A DNA stretch of 64,000 nt from Danio rerio (lineage: Eukaryota; Chordata; Actinopteri; Cypriniformes; Danionidae). Of the stretch, positions 40,149 to 49,654 are shown one piece after another. The position numbers and the translations under genes were made by a program. The notes beneath the pieces were generated by a model that was given only the letters and a program-made list of their open reading frames with translations, searched no databases and was not told the DNA's origin. The number at the start of each line of letters is the position of its first letter. The stretch's first letter is position 1. The stretch lies in the NCBI RefSeq assembly GCF_049306965.1, contig NC_133182.1, positions 45,142,001 through 45,206,000 of the forward strand. The letters are read 5' to 3'.

Positions 40149-40310
40149 CGTGGGTTAAATTGTGTTCAAAAGATGGTGCGCCAATGTATCGCTATTGATC
40201 AAGAGTAACCAGGTGTAACCAATTTCCTATTTATCTTACTGTACAACTGTGGAGCACCGCAGAGAAAGATATTAATGCAAACTGCAATGTGATAAAATCA
40301 ATGTTTTCAT

Positions 40311-40316
40311 TTTATT
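40311..40316 (-). terminator. Candidate tk2 polyadenylation signal
   Basis: TTTATT on the plus strand is AATAAA on the tk2 strand, about 550 bp after the tk2 stop codon. It would place the tk2 transcript end about 120-160 bp from the spata2l candidate site on the opposite strand. Confidence 0.35.
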
Positions 40317-40866
40317 TAAAACAATGCCTTGTGTTGTATAAATTACAATGGTCACAGTAATAACTTCAGTAACACAAAACTGGCCAATAACATCTGTTGT
40401 TAGACATTACCTTCAAGTGGCAACAGAAAAAAATGAACAGGAAAATAAAACAAAGGGATACTTCGTAAAACCTGAGTGTGATGTTGTCAATGTAAATGTA
40501 GTAACTGAAGCACATATTAAACATCTATATGATCCAATATAAACATTCTGAATAGAAAACATTTCCAAGTGCAGTAGTTTCATGTAATATGGAATGATTC
40601 CATAAAGGTAAAAAATAAAGCTAGATGTTTAAATCACACCTTCATTGACTAAAAAAAAAACACACAAAACATAACAGGCAGCATTTAAATAAAACATCTA
40701 ATTTATGAATTTATAAACCCTACTATGCATGTCAGCTTCCATTGCAAGAGGAATGTTTACATATTATAAATTCAGTTTGAAGTCAAAAGTGCTTGGTTTT
40801 TTCGGTCTCCAAGAGAGCTGAAAACATTTATAGACTGATATACCATCGTTCTGTCAGATCCTTTAC

Positions 40867-42999
40867 TCAACGAGCCATGAGTATCTTCTCTCTGTTCTCC
40901 TCAAACTGATGCAGCATCTTCTTAAGATCATGATCAGCAGGGATTACCTGTTCACCAATGTCAAAAAAATAAATACTTCAATATATATAGTACATCCAAC
41001 AATACGAGTTCAGAAATGTCCAAGCATGATAATGTGTCAAAATAGATGTAACTTAAGGAAATAAAGCTTTTTATCCACTTGCAGAAACTTACAAGAACAG
41101 GAGCAGGAACATGAAATGACTTCTGATGAATCAGCCAGTCCTCATACAGGTTATGGATTGATTCTAGATATTCCTAAAGAGTGAACATCAGCAAAAGTGT
41201 GATTGCTTTCATTCTGTACAATACAATTGCGTAATGTTTGCAATCATTTGTTTATTTTCCCTCAGCTTAGTCTCTTTATTCATCAGAGGTCGCCACAGCG
41301 GAATGAACCGCACACTTATTCAGTATATGTTTAACACAGCGGATGCCCTTCCAGCTGCAACCCAGTACTAAGAAAGTTGCAATAATTACTTACTGTAAAT
41401 CATCTGTGATCTAGAAAGCCTTTGAAAATCCGGTAATGCTATTCAAATGGAAATGCATTTCATCTGATTGCTTTTACAGTGTAAATGCTCATGTGGCTGA
41501 ATAAACAGCCACAAAAAACCTTCTACTGACCAAACACATTATCATTATGGCATGTGTTGTGAGAAAGCAGACCAAACCAAGATATTCATAGTTCAATGTG
41601 GTACCAAAACAGAAAAGATTATGATCAAAATAACAGATGTCAACCACATTATTTTCATTGCTTGCTTTTGGACTTTTTAGCAGCGTAACATGGCTTTTCA
41701 CTCATGCATCACAGTGAGTGCTCTCACAAAAGTGATTAAATAAATTGTAAAATCTTGACTACAAAATCTCCCTATATTGCCAATAGCCAAAAACACATTG
41801 TATAGGTCATTTTTCCTTTATGCTAAAGATCATTAGAATATTAAGTGATGATTGTGTTCTTTGAAGAAATAGTGTACTTTTTCTATTGTAAATAAACCAA
41901 AACATTTTGAATTAGTAATATTCACTGCGAAAAAATGAGATTGACCAATTTGAAAAACGATTTTCTCAGTATTTCTATTTTTTTTAAACCCTACATCAAT
42001 GAAAAGCTTATTTAAATCACATTTCAGGTGAACGCACTTGGACATTTTAAAGGGCACCTATTTTATCTTTTTTCCAAGATGTTAGATAAATATTTTCTGT
42101 CTCCAGAATGTGTCTGTAAAGTTTCAGCTCAAAACACCAATTAGATTGTTGCTCTGAACAAAATGTTGCTGTTTGAGTGTGCCCTAATCTCCGCCTCGGC
42201 TGCGTCAGATAAACAGCACAGTGACAGACATGAAGGTATCAGGTCTCAGGTAACGTTTGTAAGAAAATACTACTGTAGGAACTTTCCCAATGATGTATTT
42301 GTTGTGAAGTTAATTCAAGCCTTTCTGCCACAATGAGTCACACACAATATCATTACAAAGTTCACGCACACACATTTAACTTTGCACTGTTTTTGCATGG
42401 AAAATGTGACAGGATACATGTTAATATACACTGCTGTATGGATATGCGTCATGTTAATGTACCAAATAATCCTGATTTAACGTCCACACACCGGCGCACG
42501 TCCTGTGGATATGATTATACGTGTAACTACAGAAACATGTTGATACACAGCTGTCAATTAATTTGGTGGGCGGGAAAACCGCAATCCTATGTCACATATC
42601 GGTAAGCCTCAAATGGGAAGGATTTGGACCAAATTTTAACGTCAGGAAATGAAAAAAAAAAAAAAAAGGCTTATTGTGTTTCTATTCCCCCAATATGACT
42701 GTGGACACACTATACCTACACACGGTTCGGCTTCGAAAAGATGATTTTCATCATTGGTGCCCTTAAATAAAAGGTGGAACTGTATGGTAATGTGTCTCAT
42801 GCAGAAACAGAGCCTTGGAGATTGTGCGTTGGGTTTAGTTTCACATTTGCTGTGTTTCAGTTCTGTTTTTCATGCACTGGTTGGACAAAAACTGAAGAAA
42901 TGCTGAGCTCACCAAGGGAATAACCTTCTCTTCCTCTCTGCACCTCTGCTTCAGTCTCTCATGGCAGGTCTGTGGTGAGGTTTGCAGGTAAACTGAAAC

Positions 43000-43038
<39 letters not shown>

Positions 43039-46000
43039 GGTAACATCCAGCATTTCACTAACTATTTTAAGCACCCTTATCATGGATTATGAAAAGATTG
43101 ATATTTAAGTTTTGGGAATCCTTAAGAACACGCTGAAATGCATGCAAGTTCTAGAAACACTGTCACTGTCTTAAAAAAAGCATTTAGTTTACTTCATTTG
43201 CACAACGACACACATAAGGCTTGCTAAATGAAACGTTTTTCCAAAACTCTTCTTTACATGACACTAATCTGCAGTGATTGGTCTGATGGCTTAGTCTGTT
43301 GTGATTGGTCTACTGCATGCAGCACATTTTGAAAAGGGAAGGCTTATCAACATTCCCGTACTACAGGCTGTCAAGCATTGACCATTCATACAGTGGTTGA
43401 ACAGACAACATGGCTTTAAATTTACTATATCAAATCAATTTAGAGTTTGACAAGGAAGCATTCTTCCATAATATATATACAGAAATGCTGAACATACACA
43501 TAGGCCTAATATTATTGTTGTTGTTACCATATGTTTGAGAAATAACAGTGATAAAAGTCTACTCATATTAACCTTGGTTTTACATTTACAGAATAGTGAG
43601 AAAAGCGTGTTCTTGATTTTAAGCAAAAACAAAATTAAAAATCATGATTCTCATTTTAGCCAGAATCGTGCGGCCCTATAAAATACAAAACACATATATA
43701 GGTGTCATACCAATGAGGTCCACAGGAAGAGAGATGTTCTTGATGATCCACTCAAACCATTCACTTAAAACAGCGAAGTCCACCTCGGGCATCTTTCCAC
43801 TGTCAAGGAAACAAAACAACACAGAAGTACTCATTTAATGATTAGTTCAATCTTAGGTTAAAAATAAGAGAGCTATGGCTTTGGTAAAAAAAAAAAAAAC
43901 ATACCTTTTATAAAGATTTTCCACAAATATGTACTTTGCGCTGTAAATAGATCTCTCCATCATTCTGATAGGTGCTGTCTGTAATCATAATGAAAACAAC
44001 AAGAAGTTATTGAAGTCATTTATTTTTTTCCAATCACCCAGAAGGAAGGGATACTGATTGTACAGCAGAATAAAAACAGATGCATGTGAAGCAAGTGAAA
44101 ATAAAACTGATGTCAAAGAGTATTTGTACATGCCATTGGCGAGACATGTTGATCCAGCATTGTAAGCTGAACATAGGTCTGAAGAGTGAGTCCCCATCGA
44201 GTCGGGTCCTGGTACATCAATCCCTGCGGTAGAATAAATAAGTTAGGGTGACCAAGACAATATTTGTAACTCAAATACACATTGTTTTGCAACGTAGAAG
44301 TACAGTACGCTTTATTATGTGAAACATAAATGCATTAGCTATAGCCTCTATTTATAAATAACCAAAACAAATGCAGTGAAAACTATTAATAAACCAGTGT
44401 GTTTTTACAATGATGATAACTTAAAGTAAACAGAAAGAACACAGCACTCCTTAAACTCATAATGAGGCGCCACTGGAGTCCTACCAATGGATTGCATCCC
44501 TGTACATTTCTCCATTTGGACACAGGCTCTGTCAACACCTGAAACATAACAGGCATTTTTTTTTAGCTTTTAAAGGGACGGTTTTCACCAAATTGAAAAT
44601 GCAGTCACCATTCACACAACCTGATGTTACAACACAGAATGCCCTTCTTTATCTCAGATAACAAAGGGACATTTTTCTTTTGTAAATGTACTGCTCATGC
44701 TAATCTATACAACTGTATTCATTAGCAACTAGAATAAGGCTCTTTTAGAAGACAGAGTAATTTCACATTGTTCATTTCATCCACAGAATTAGGGCTTGAT
44801 CTTTTGCTAGTAGTTAGTGTTAATTACAAGTAAAATGTCATACAGTTTTGGTGTGCAGACTTGTTGAGGTACGTTAAGCAATGTTTTTCACCCACTAAAA
44901 TTAGAGCTCATTATTTTGCTAGTAGTGCTAATCACAAGTACAATTTGATAGAAATTTGGTTTCCCTCGCTTGTTGTTAAGGTACATTAAGCCACATTAAG
45001 CTTTTTCTTTATAATAGACTTCAATGGGGAGAAAACACTTAACATGTTTTCACTTTATCTGTGGAATTGGGACTCATTCTTTTTACAGTAGTTAGTAGTT
45101 AGGGTTAATTACAAGTACAAATACAAGTTTTGACAGTGATTTGGGTTTTTTCTGGTGGATTTAGAATGTCCCTTACCTTTTGTGGTAAGGGACATTCTAA
45201 CAGAAACGGTGAGAAACGTAACACATTTATTTTTTTGATTTTTTTTTTTTTTTTTACAAGGAAAGGCACACTATGTTAAAACACCAGATTGAGTAAAAAG
45301 TGGCTGATTTGTGGGTTTCATTATATAAATTCCATTATTCAATCAAATAAATCAATAACAGGGTTAAAGGATGAGAGACTTCTGGCACTGTGAGCATTAT
45401 TACATAATTTTTCTGTATTACCTCAATGTCACTGGTCTTGCTGAAGTACTCCAGACATGTCGTTTTTCCACTTGCTATATTTCCCTCTAAACAAATCTGA
45501 ATAGTGTGGAAGAATTGATTAAAACAACGACCCATAAACATCAATGACAAGAACTCATTCACTGTTTTCAGTCGTCCATCTTTCAGAGAAGAGATGCTGC
45601 AGTGTTCAACTCACCACTGACTTCTTTCCCTCTCCATTTCTGACCAGTTTCCCTTGAGAAGAAGAAGAAAACATCATGACAATCTCCTCAGATTAAGCGG
45701 TAATACTGTATGACATTCAGAGGCTCGGGGACGCAAAAGACAACGAGCTTATTAAGCTCATCTCAAAATTGTGAGACACGTTAACTGTAACAAGGCGTCT
45801 TGCACATGACATAGCCGGTTAGTCAAAATTTAAGGACAATGTGAAATTGACGAGAACTAATAACGTTAAATGTGAATGAAAAGCAGAGCGGTGGTCGCTG
45901 TTATATTGCGTGGAACGGAAGCTGACAGAGGACTTACCGTGAGATGTGCTGCTGCGCCAGTGCCCGAGTAAATGCTTCCCCAGCGCTGCTCTATGTCGGA

Positions 46001-46082
46001 CAAGTATATTTGTTGACAAAGATTTGTGTGAATACAGAGGTAAGACAACACGACACAACCCTTTAAAGGAGTTTACAATCAT
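40867..46082 (-). CDS. tk2: tk2, thymidine kinase 2, mitochondrial; ten coding exons
   Basis: Exons in transcript order: 46082-45938, 45652-45615, 45496-45422, 44538-44485, 44223-44130, 43974-43905, 43799-43711, 42992-42913, 41173-41093, 40947-40867; 807 nt, 268 aa (human TK2 265). It phosphorylates deoxythymidine and deoxycytidine in mitochondria to supply mtDNA synthesis. The Arg/Ser/His-rich first exon, lacking acidic residues, fits a mitochondrial presequence. P-loop GNIASGKT is at residues 66-73, TEPVSKW at 89-95, the ERS motif of the kinase family at 142-144, LSEWFEWI at about 170-177, and the arginine-rich lid [12 protein letters not shown] at 200-211. All borders are GT..AG if exon 5 ends at 44130 and exon 6 starts at 43974; an alternative pairing exists (see findings). 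The gene is divergent from cklf and convergent with spata2l. Introns contain several transposons. Confidence 0.95.
41253..41373 (-). repeat. DANA SINE fragment in tk2 intron
   Basis: TCAGCTTAGTCTCTTTATTC, GGTCGCCACAGCGGAATGAA and GCGGATGCCCTTCCAGCTGC are the SINE 3' half reversed, i.e. in the same orientation as tk2 transcription. It starts about 80 bp upstream of exon 9 on the transcript. Confidence 0.8.
42046..42768 (+). mobile_element. GGGCACC-ended non-autonomous DNA element in tk2 intron
   Basis: The left end TTTTAAAGGGCACCTATTTT and the right end ATTTTCATCATTGGTGCCCTTAAA are inverted repeats over the terminal TTAAGGGCACC part. The interior holds GTGGGCGGGAAAACCGCAAT and ACACACTATACCTACACACG and no transposase. 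Relatives are at 15813-16262, 53405-53850 and 53858-54125. Confidence 0.7.
43004..43037. repeat. A34 run, the tk2 pyrimidine tract before exon 8
   Basis: On the tk2 strand this is an uninterrupted T run immediately before ACCGTTTCAG|TTTACC, so a homopolymer forms the polypyrimidine tract of exon 8. Confidence 0.85.
43440..43678 (-). mobile_element. hAT-type element end in tk2 intron
   Basis: Read on the minus strand it starts TAGGGCCGCACGATTCTGGC TAAAATGAGAATCA and continues like 1403-1650. Only one terminus is present. The end lies about 30 bp after the donor of tk2 exon 7. Confidence 0.7.
44571..44616 (+). repeat. Angel-like end, decayed
   Basis: AAAGGGACGGTTTTCACCAA followed by ATTGAAAATGCAGTCACCAT resembles the Angel terminus (compare 61761). 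The partner end was not found. Confidence 0.4.
44781..45150. repeat. Diverged tandem repeat, three copies, tk2 intron
   Basis: Three successive segments start with a CACAGAATTAGGGCTTGATC-like block and continue with TTTGCTAGTAGTTAGTG / TTTGCTAGTAGTGC / CAGTAGTTAGTAGTTAGGG and (T/C)AATTACAAGTA(C/A)AA. They begin at about 44781, 44893 and 45059. The first two also share GTTGAGGTACGTTAAGC / GTTAAGGTACATTAAGC. Confidence 0.65.
45161..45200. repeat. Perfect 17-bp hairpin with 6-base loop
   Basis: TTAGAATGTCCCTTACC, loop TTTTGT, then the exact reverse complement GGTAAGGGACATTCTAA. It is in the tk2 intron between exons 3 and 4, right after the three-copy tandem repeat. Confidence 0.9.
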
Positions 46083-47144
46083 CCCGTTTGCTCCTTCGAT
46101 CTCTAGAAGTTACATATAAAGGCGCAAGAGTTATGTAAACTCATGATGATGCTCTAAACTTGCAATGTTACGTGCAACACTAAGGAGCAACCAAACATGT
46201 CAAAACAAAAGTCCCAACTACATTGACAAAATACAGGCACTTTTTTATTGCTGTTGTTATTATTGTTGTTGTTATTATTAGTAGTAGTATTATTATTTAG
46301 AAATTCATATTTAAATAATGTACCCAGTTATTTTTTGTAGCAAACAGTTTTAGTTAATTAAAATTAATTCAGCATGAAACCTTTTTTTTGCCTATTGCTT
46401 TTATAAATTATCATAGGGAAGAATTTAATGCTATTTTATCAGTTGACTTAAAAAAAATCACTGCTTTGCGTTTTACATAACACGCTGTTGTATCAGACGT
46501 CTTAATATAAAATAATAGAATGCATTTGTAGTAAATACATAATTAACATAAACATTTATGAATGAGTACATTTGTAAATTATTCATGATTTTATTTATTT
46601 TTAACATGTTGTAGACTAACAAAATTAATGAAGTAGCATGACAAAAACAACGTAACTGAAGGCACTGTGCTTGCTTTATATTGTTTGTCAGCCACAATTA
46701 AGCCCCCTTAAAATAGTAGGTGATTTCATATATAAAAGATGACTTTTATTTTGATTGAAATAACTAGTGACCAACAACGATCTCCTGGATGACCATGCCA
46801 GAATTACAATGGTCTCTGCAGTATAAAATAGACCAGCTGCAATTTACAAATGCCAAAAATTCAGTGTATTATATTTCTCACTTCACATTTTGGTAATCAC
46901 TTAAGTGAGTTATCAGTCTGTACAGATTTATTATCACCAAATATAAAGAGAGAAGTTCAACAAAAGTCAAAATGCTTTAAACCCCAAACGAAGATATTTA
47001 CTACATCTTTGAAAAAGACACATTTAGTCATTTCCTCATGAGACAAAGAGGAAATACTCACTCAGGAAGTAATGTGCAAGTTTGTCATGATGTTATAACA
47101 ATCCATCGACAAAACACATACGCAAAGCTCACATTAATGCCACA
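46083..47144. promoter_or_regulatory. Divergent intergenic region, tk2 / cklf promoters
   Basis: About 1.06 kb separate the two start codons, with no recognised transposon. It must hold both promoters and 5' leaders, possibly with shared control. It is AT-rich rather than CpG-rich. (TTG/TTA)n occurs near 46249-46300. No TATA box or transcription start can be fixed from sequence alone. Confidence 0.5.
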
Positions 47145-48265
47145 ATGGAAGTTGATTTGGCCTTGTTGAAGTCCTCAAAAGGTTTACTGAAAATAGCAGA
47201 GATGGTGAGAAATGTAACACATTTATCTCTTTGATACATTTTTGGCAGGGCAAATGTTACTCTCAATCACTAGTCTCTTTAAATACTATCTGCTTGAGCA
47301 TGGGCTTCACGTGTACTCCATTGTTAGAAAGGGAAACAATGTAAGCATGTTAACTAACATGGTAATGTGTGTTCATGATTTGACACAATGTAACAAACTG
47401 AAAGACTGTTGTAGAAGTGAAGCAGTTGTTGCTCATGATCTAGACCAGAAGTAACTCCTGAATTACGTGTGTTTTTATTTTCTGGTCAGGTGTGTGTTTT
47501 TGTGGCTTTTGTGTCGTATGCAGTGGCATCTCGGCCGCCCTACATTGCAGCGACCTGCATAGAGTTTTTCATCACGCTTGGTTTTTTTCTGCTCTACCTT
47601 CTGAAACTCAACAAAGTGTTCACTTTCTTCTTCTTCTTATTGTAAGCAACAGACTAATCCACTTGACTGATTGACTGAGTTTTGGTAATGTTTTGCAGTG
47701 AGAACTTTATCTATTTATACCTGCAAGTTGTTACCGCAAACTAATGCATTTTTGCTCTCACAGGATGTGTTCAACTCACTCTTTGCAGCTGCATTCATGT
47801 TTATTCTTAGCATGGTTGCAGTTTCAACATTCACAGTGAAGGGCACTTTGAGCGGAGGGGTGAGAAACATGACATCCTGTATTCCTGTAACTCTGCCACT
47901 GTTTAAGACTAAATATGCACTGTAGACACAAATATCAGTCAAACATGGCCAAACTAAAATGTTAAACCGTTAAATAAATATGTAACCCAACGGTTGAGTT
48001 TGTCCATATTTGACCCAAATTTTAAGGCTGAAGCAACCTAGCATTTTTAAGAGTGTATTATACTTTATCAAACATATCAAATCTTTCATTGTGGATAACC
48101 CAAACATCATGACACAACGTGTTTCTTACAAAATGGTGTTTTGCTTGACAGATCATGGGCTTTGTGGCTGCAGCCTTGTGGTCATTGGATGGCTATATTC
48201 TTTTCAAAAAAATCACATTCAACAAGCCAAGAACCACCACAAGAGCCCAAACAGGGGAAGAGTAA
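47145..48265 (+). CDS. cklf: cklf-like MARVEL protein, four exons, one junction problem
   Basis: Exons: 47145-47204 (20 codons, MEVDLALLKSSKGLLKIAEM, donor GTGAGA), 47490 to 47641 or 47642, 47764-47859 (32 codons, acceptor CTCACAG), 48152-48265 (37 codons plus TAA). About 140 aa; human CKLF full-length isoform is 152. Exon 2 reads VCVFVAFVSYAVASRPPYIA then IEFFITLGFFLLYLLKLNK (MARVEL helices 1-2). Exon 3 reads DVFNSLFAAAFMFILSMVAV, matching CKLF DIINSLVTTVFMLIVSVLAL (helix 3). Exon 4 carries GFVAAALWSLDGYILFKKIT FN, matching CKLF ALVTAVCCLADGALIYRKLLFN (helix 4). It is divergent from tk2 and upstream of cmtm3, as CKLF is in human. At the exon 2/3 border the only GT donor leaves the frame one base short. 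CKLF family members are small four-helix membrane or secreted chemoattractant-like proteins; function here is inferred. Confidence 0.85.
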
Positions 48266-48520
48266 TGCCTCATAACTGTGTTGACTCATTTAGTGAGTGA
48301 GTGGGCCATTTTTACAGCCAAAATGAGAGTGTCAAGTATATTATACTGTTGTATGATGTATACTTTTGTTCATAAATAATGTGCAAAAGAATTAGAATCA
48401 CTGAAAAGACTGAAACCTACACACAAATCTGCAAAGGGTTTCAAATAGATTCTGGAGGTGCAATTGATAAATAAATGCTGAGAAAATTGTCTTTAAATGT
48501 GTTCGGATTATGTTTTTATC
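48266..48520 (+). other. Probable cklf 3' UTR
   Basis: Between the cklf stop and the DANA copy. AATAAATG at about 48468 could serve as polyadenylation signal, followed by GTCTTTAAATGTGTTCGG. Confidence 0.35.
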
Positions 48521-48523
48521 AAG

Positions 48524-49045
48524 GTGGCATGGTGGCTCAGTGGTTAGCACTGTCACTGGTTCAAGTCCCGGCTGGGCCAGTTGAAATGTCTGTGTGGAGT
48601 TTGCATGTTTTCCCCGTGTTGGTGTAGGTTTCCTACTGGTGCTCCGGTTTCCCCCACAAGTCCAAAGACATGCGCTATAGGTGAATTATCATTCATTCAT
48701 TCTTTTTCTTTTTTTTCCTTTTATTAATCTGAGGTCGCCACAGCGGAATGAACTGCCAATTTATGTTTTTTCTTTGGACTTTGAGGAAAACTGGAGCACA
48801 CAGAGGAAACCTATGCCAACATGGTGACAACATGCAAACTCCACACAGAAATGACAAAGCTGAGGCTCGAACCAGCGACCTTTTTGCTGTGAGGTGATCG
48901 TGCTACCTATTGTGCCACCCTGATGCTCACTAAGTGAATTAAATAAACTAAATCGACCATAATGTATGAGTGTGTGTGAGCATATGCTGCATAAGTTGGC
49001 AGTTCATTCCACTGTGGCGAACTCTGAACTGGAGACTAGGGTCAA
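48524..49045 (+). repeat. DANA SINE interrupted by a second DANA
   Basis: The plus-oriented head (GGTGGCATGGTGGCTCAGTG through AAGACATGCGCTATAGGTGAATTA) stops at 48688. Its body and tail resume at 48942 (AATAAACTAAATCGACC, AAGTTGGCAGTTCATTCCAC). The gap is filled by the copy at 48689-48933. Confidence 0.88.
48689..48933 (-). repeat. DANA SINE inserted in a DANA SINE, with 8-bp duplication
   Basis: Reverse-oriented SINE: tail TCATTCATTCATTC and GGTCGCCACAGCGGAATGAA first, head (GCTCGAACCAGCGACC, CTGTGAGGTGATCGTGCTAC) last. GTGAATTA occurs directly before (48681-48688) and after (48934-48941), the target-site duplication. The inserted copy has an internal deletion after the tail block. Confidence 0.88.
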
Positions 49046-49654
49046 AGACTAAAAGGGGTTTAAGTAATCTAAAACAATAAAAGTTTATTTCAGAAAATAA
49101 TAACGATTATAATATATTTCGACTATGATTTACAGAAGGTATTAATGTTAATCAACAGACAAAAATCATCATCAATCATTTATTATTATTAAGTTTTTTA
49201 AACAATCTTTATTTTAGTCGCAAACTCAAACTTTTCACGTTTGTCAGCAACAATCTCATTCATTTAATGATTAAAAACAATATATGAACCATAGCTTAAG
49301 GGGGCTTGATGTTTGTCAGACCCCAAACAGAGCAGCACTAGGGTTAAATCTGTCCTGCAGATGGAAAATGAGCAGTTTTTGCACAGTGTATGTCTTTACA
49401 GTTGCCTCTGCGTCCTGTGAGAGATGTTTCGCCCACATTTTATGTTCACTTATTAACGGTCTCCAGATTTTGGGAATGCAGATGTTGCTCTTTTGTGTGC
49501 TTCGTTTCCGCACTGTCATTATTTCCGTTTCCAGTCCGTGGAAAGTTATGCCGATTTGCGAAGAGTGGGCAGCTGCTGACTGTCTCTAGCGGAGAGCAGA
49601 GCAGGGCGCCTCCCCGTCAACTTTACTCGGGAACAGAATAGACTGATCGGCGGG
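49046..49654. promoter_or_regulatory. cmtm3 upstream region and 5' leader
   Basis: 49480-49654 is less AT-rich, with several CpGs around 49595-49654, as expected near a promoter or first exon. No TATA box is evident. Exact transcription start unknown. Confidence 0.4.
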
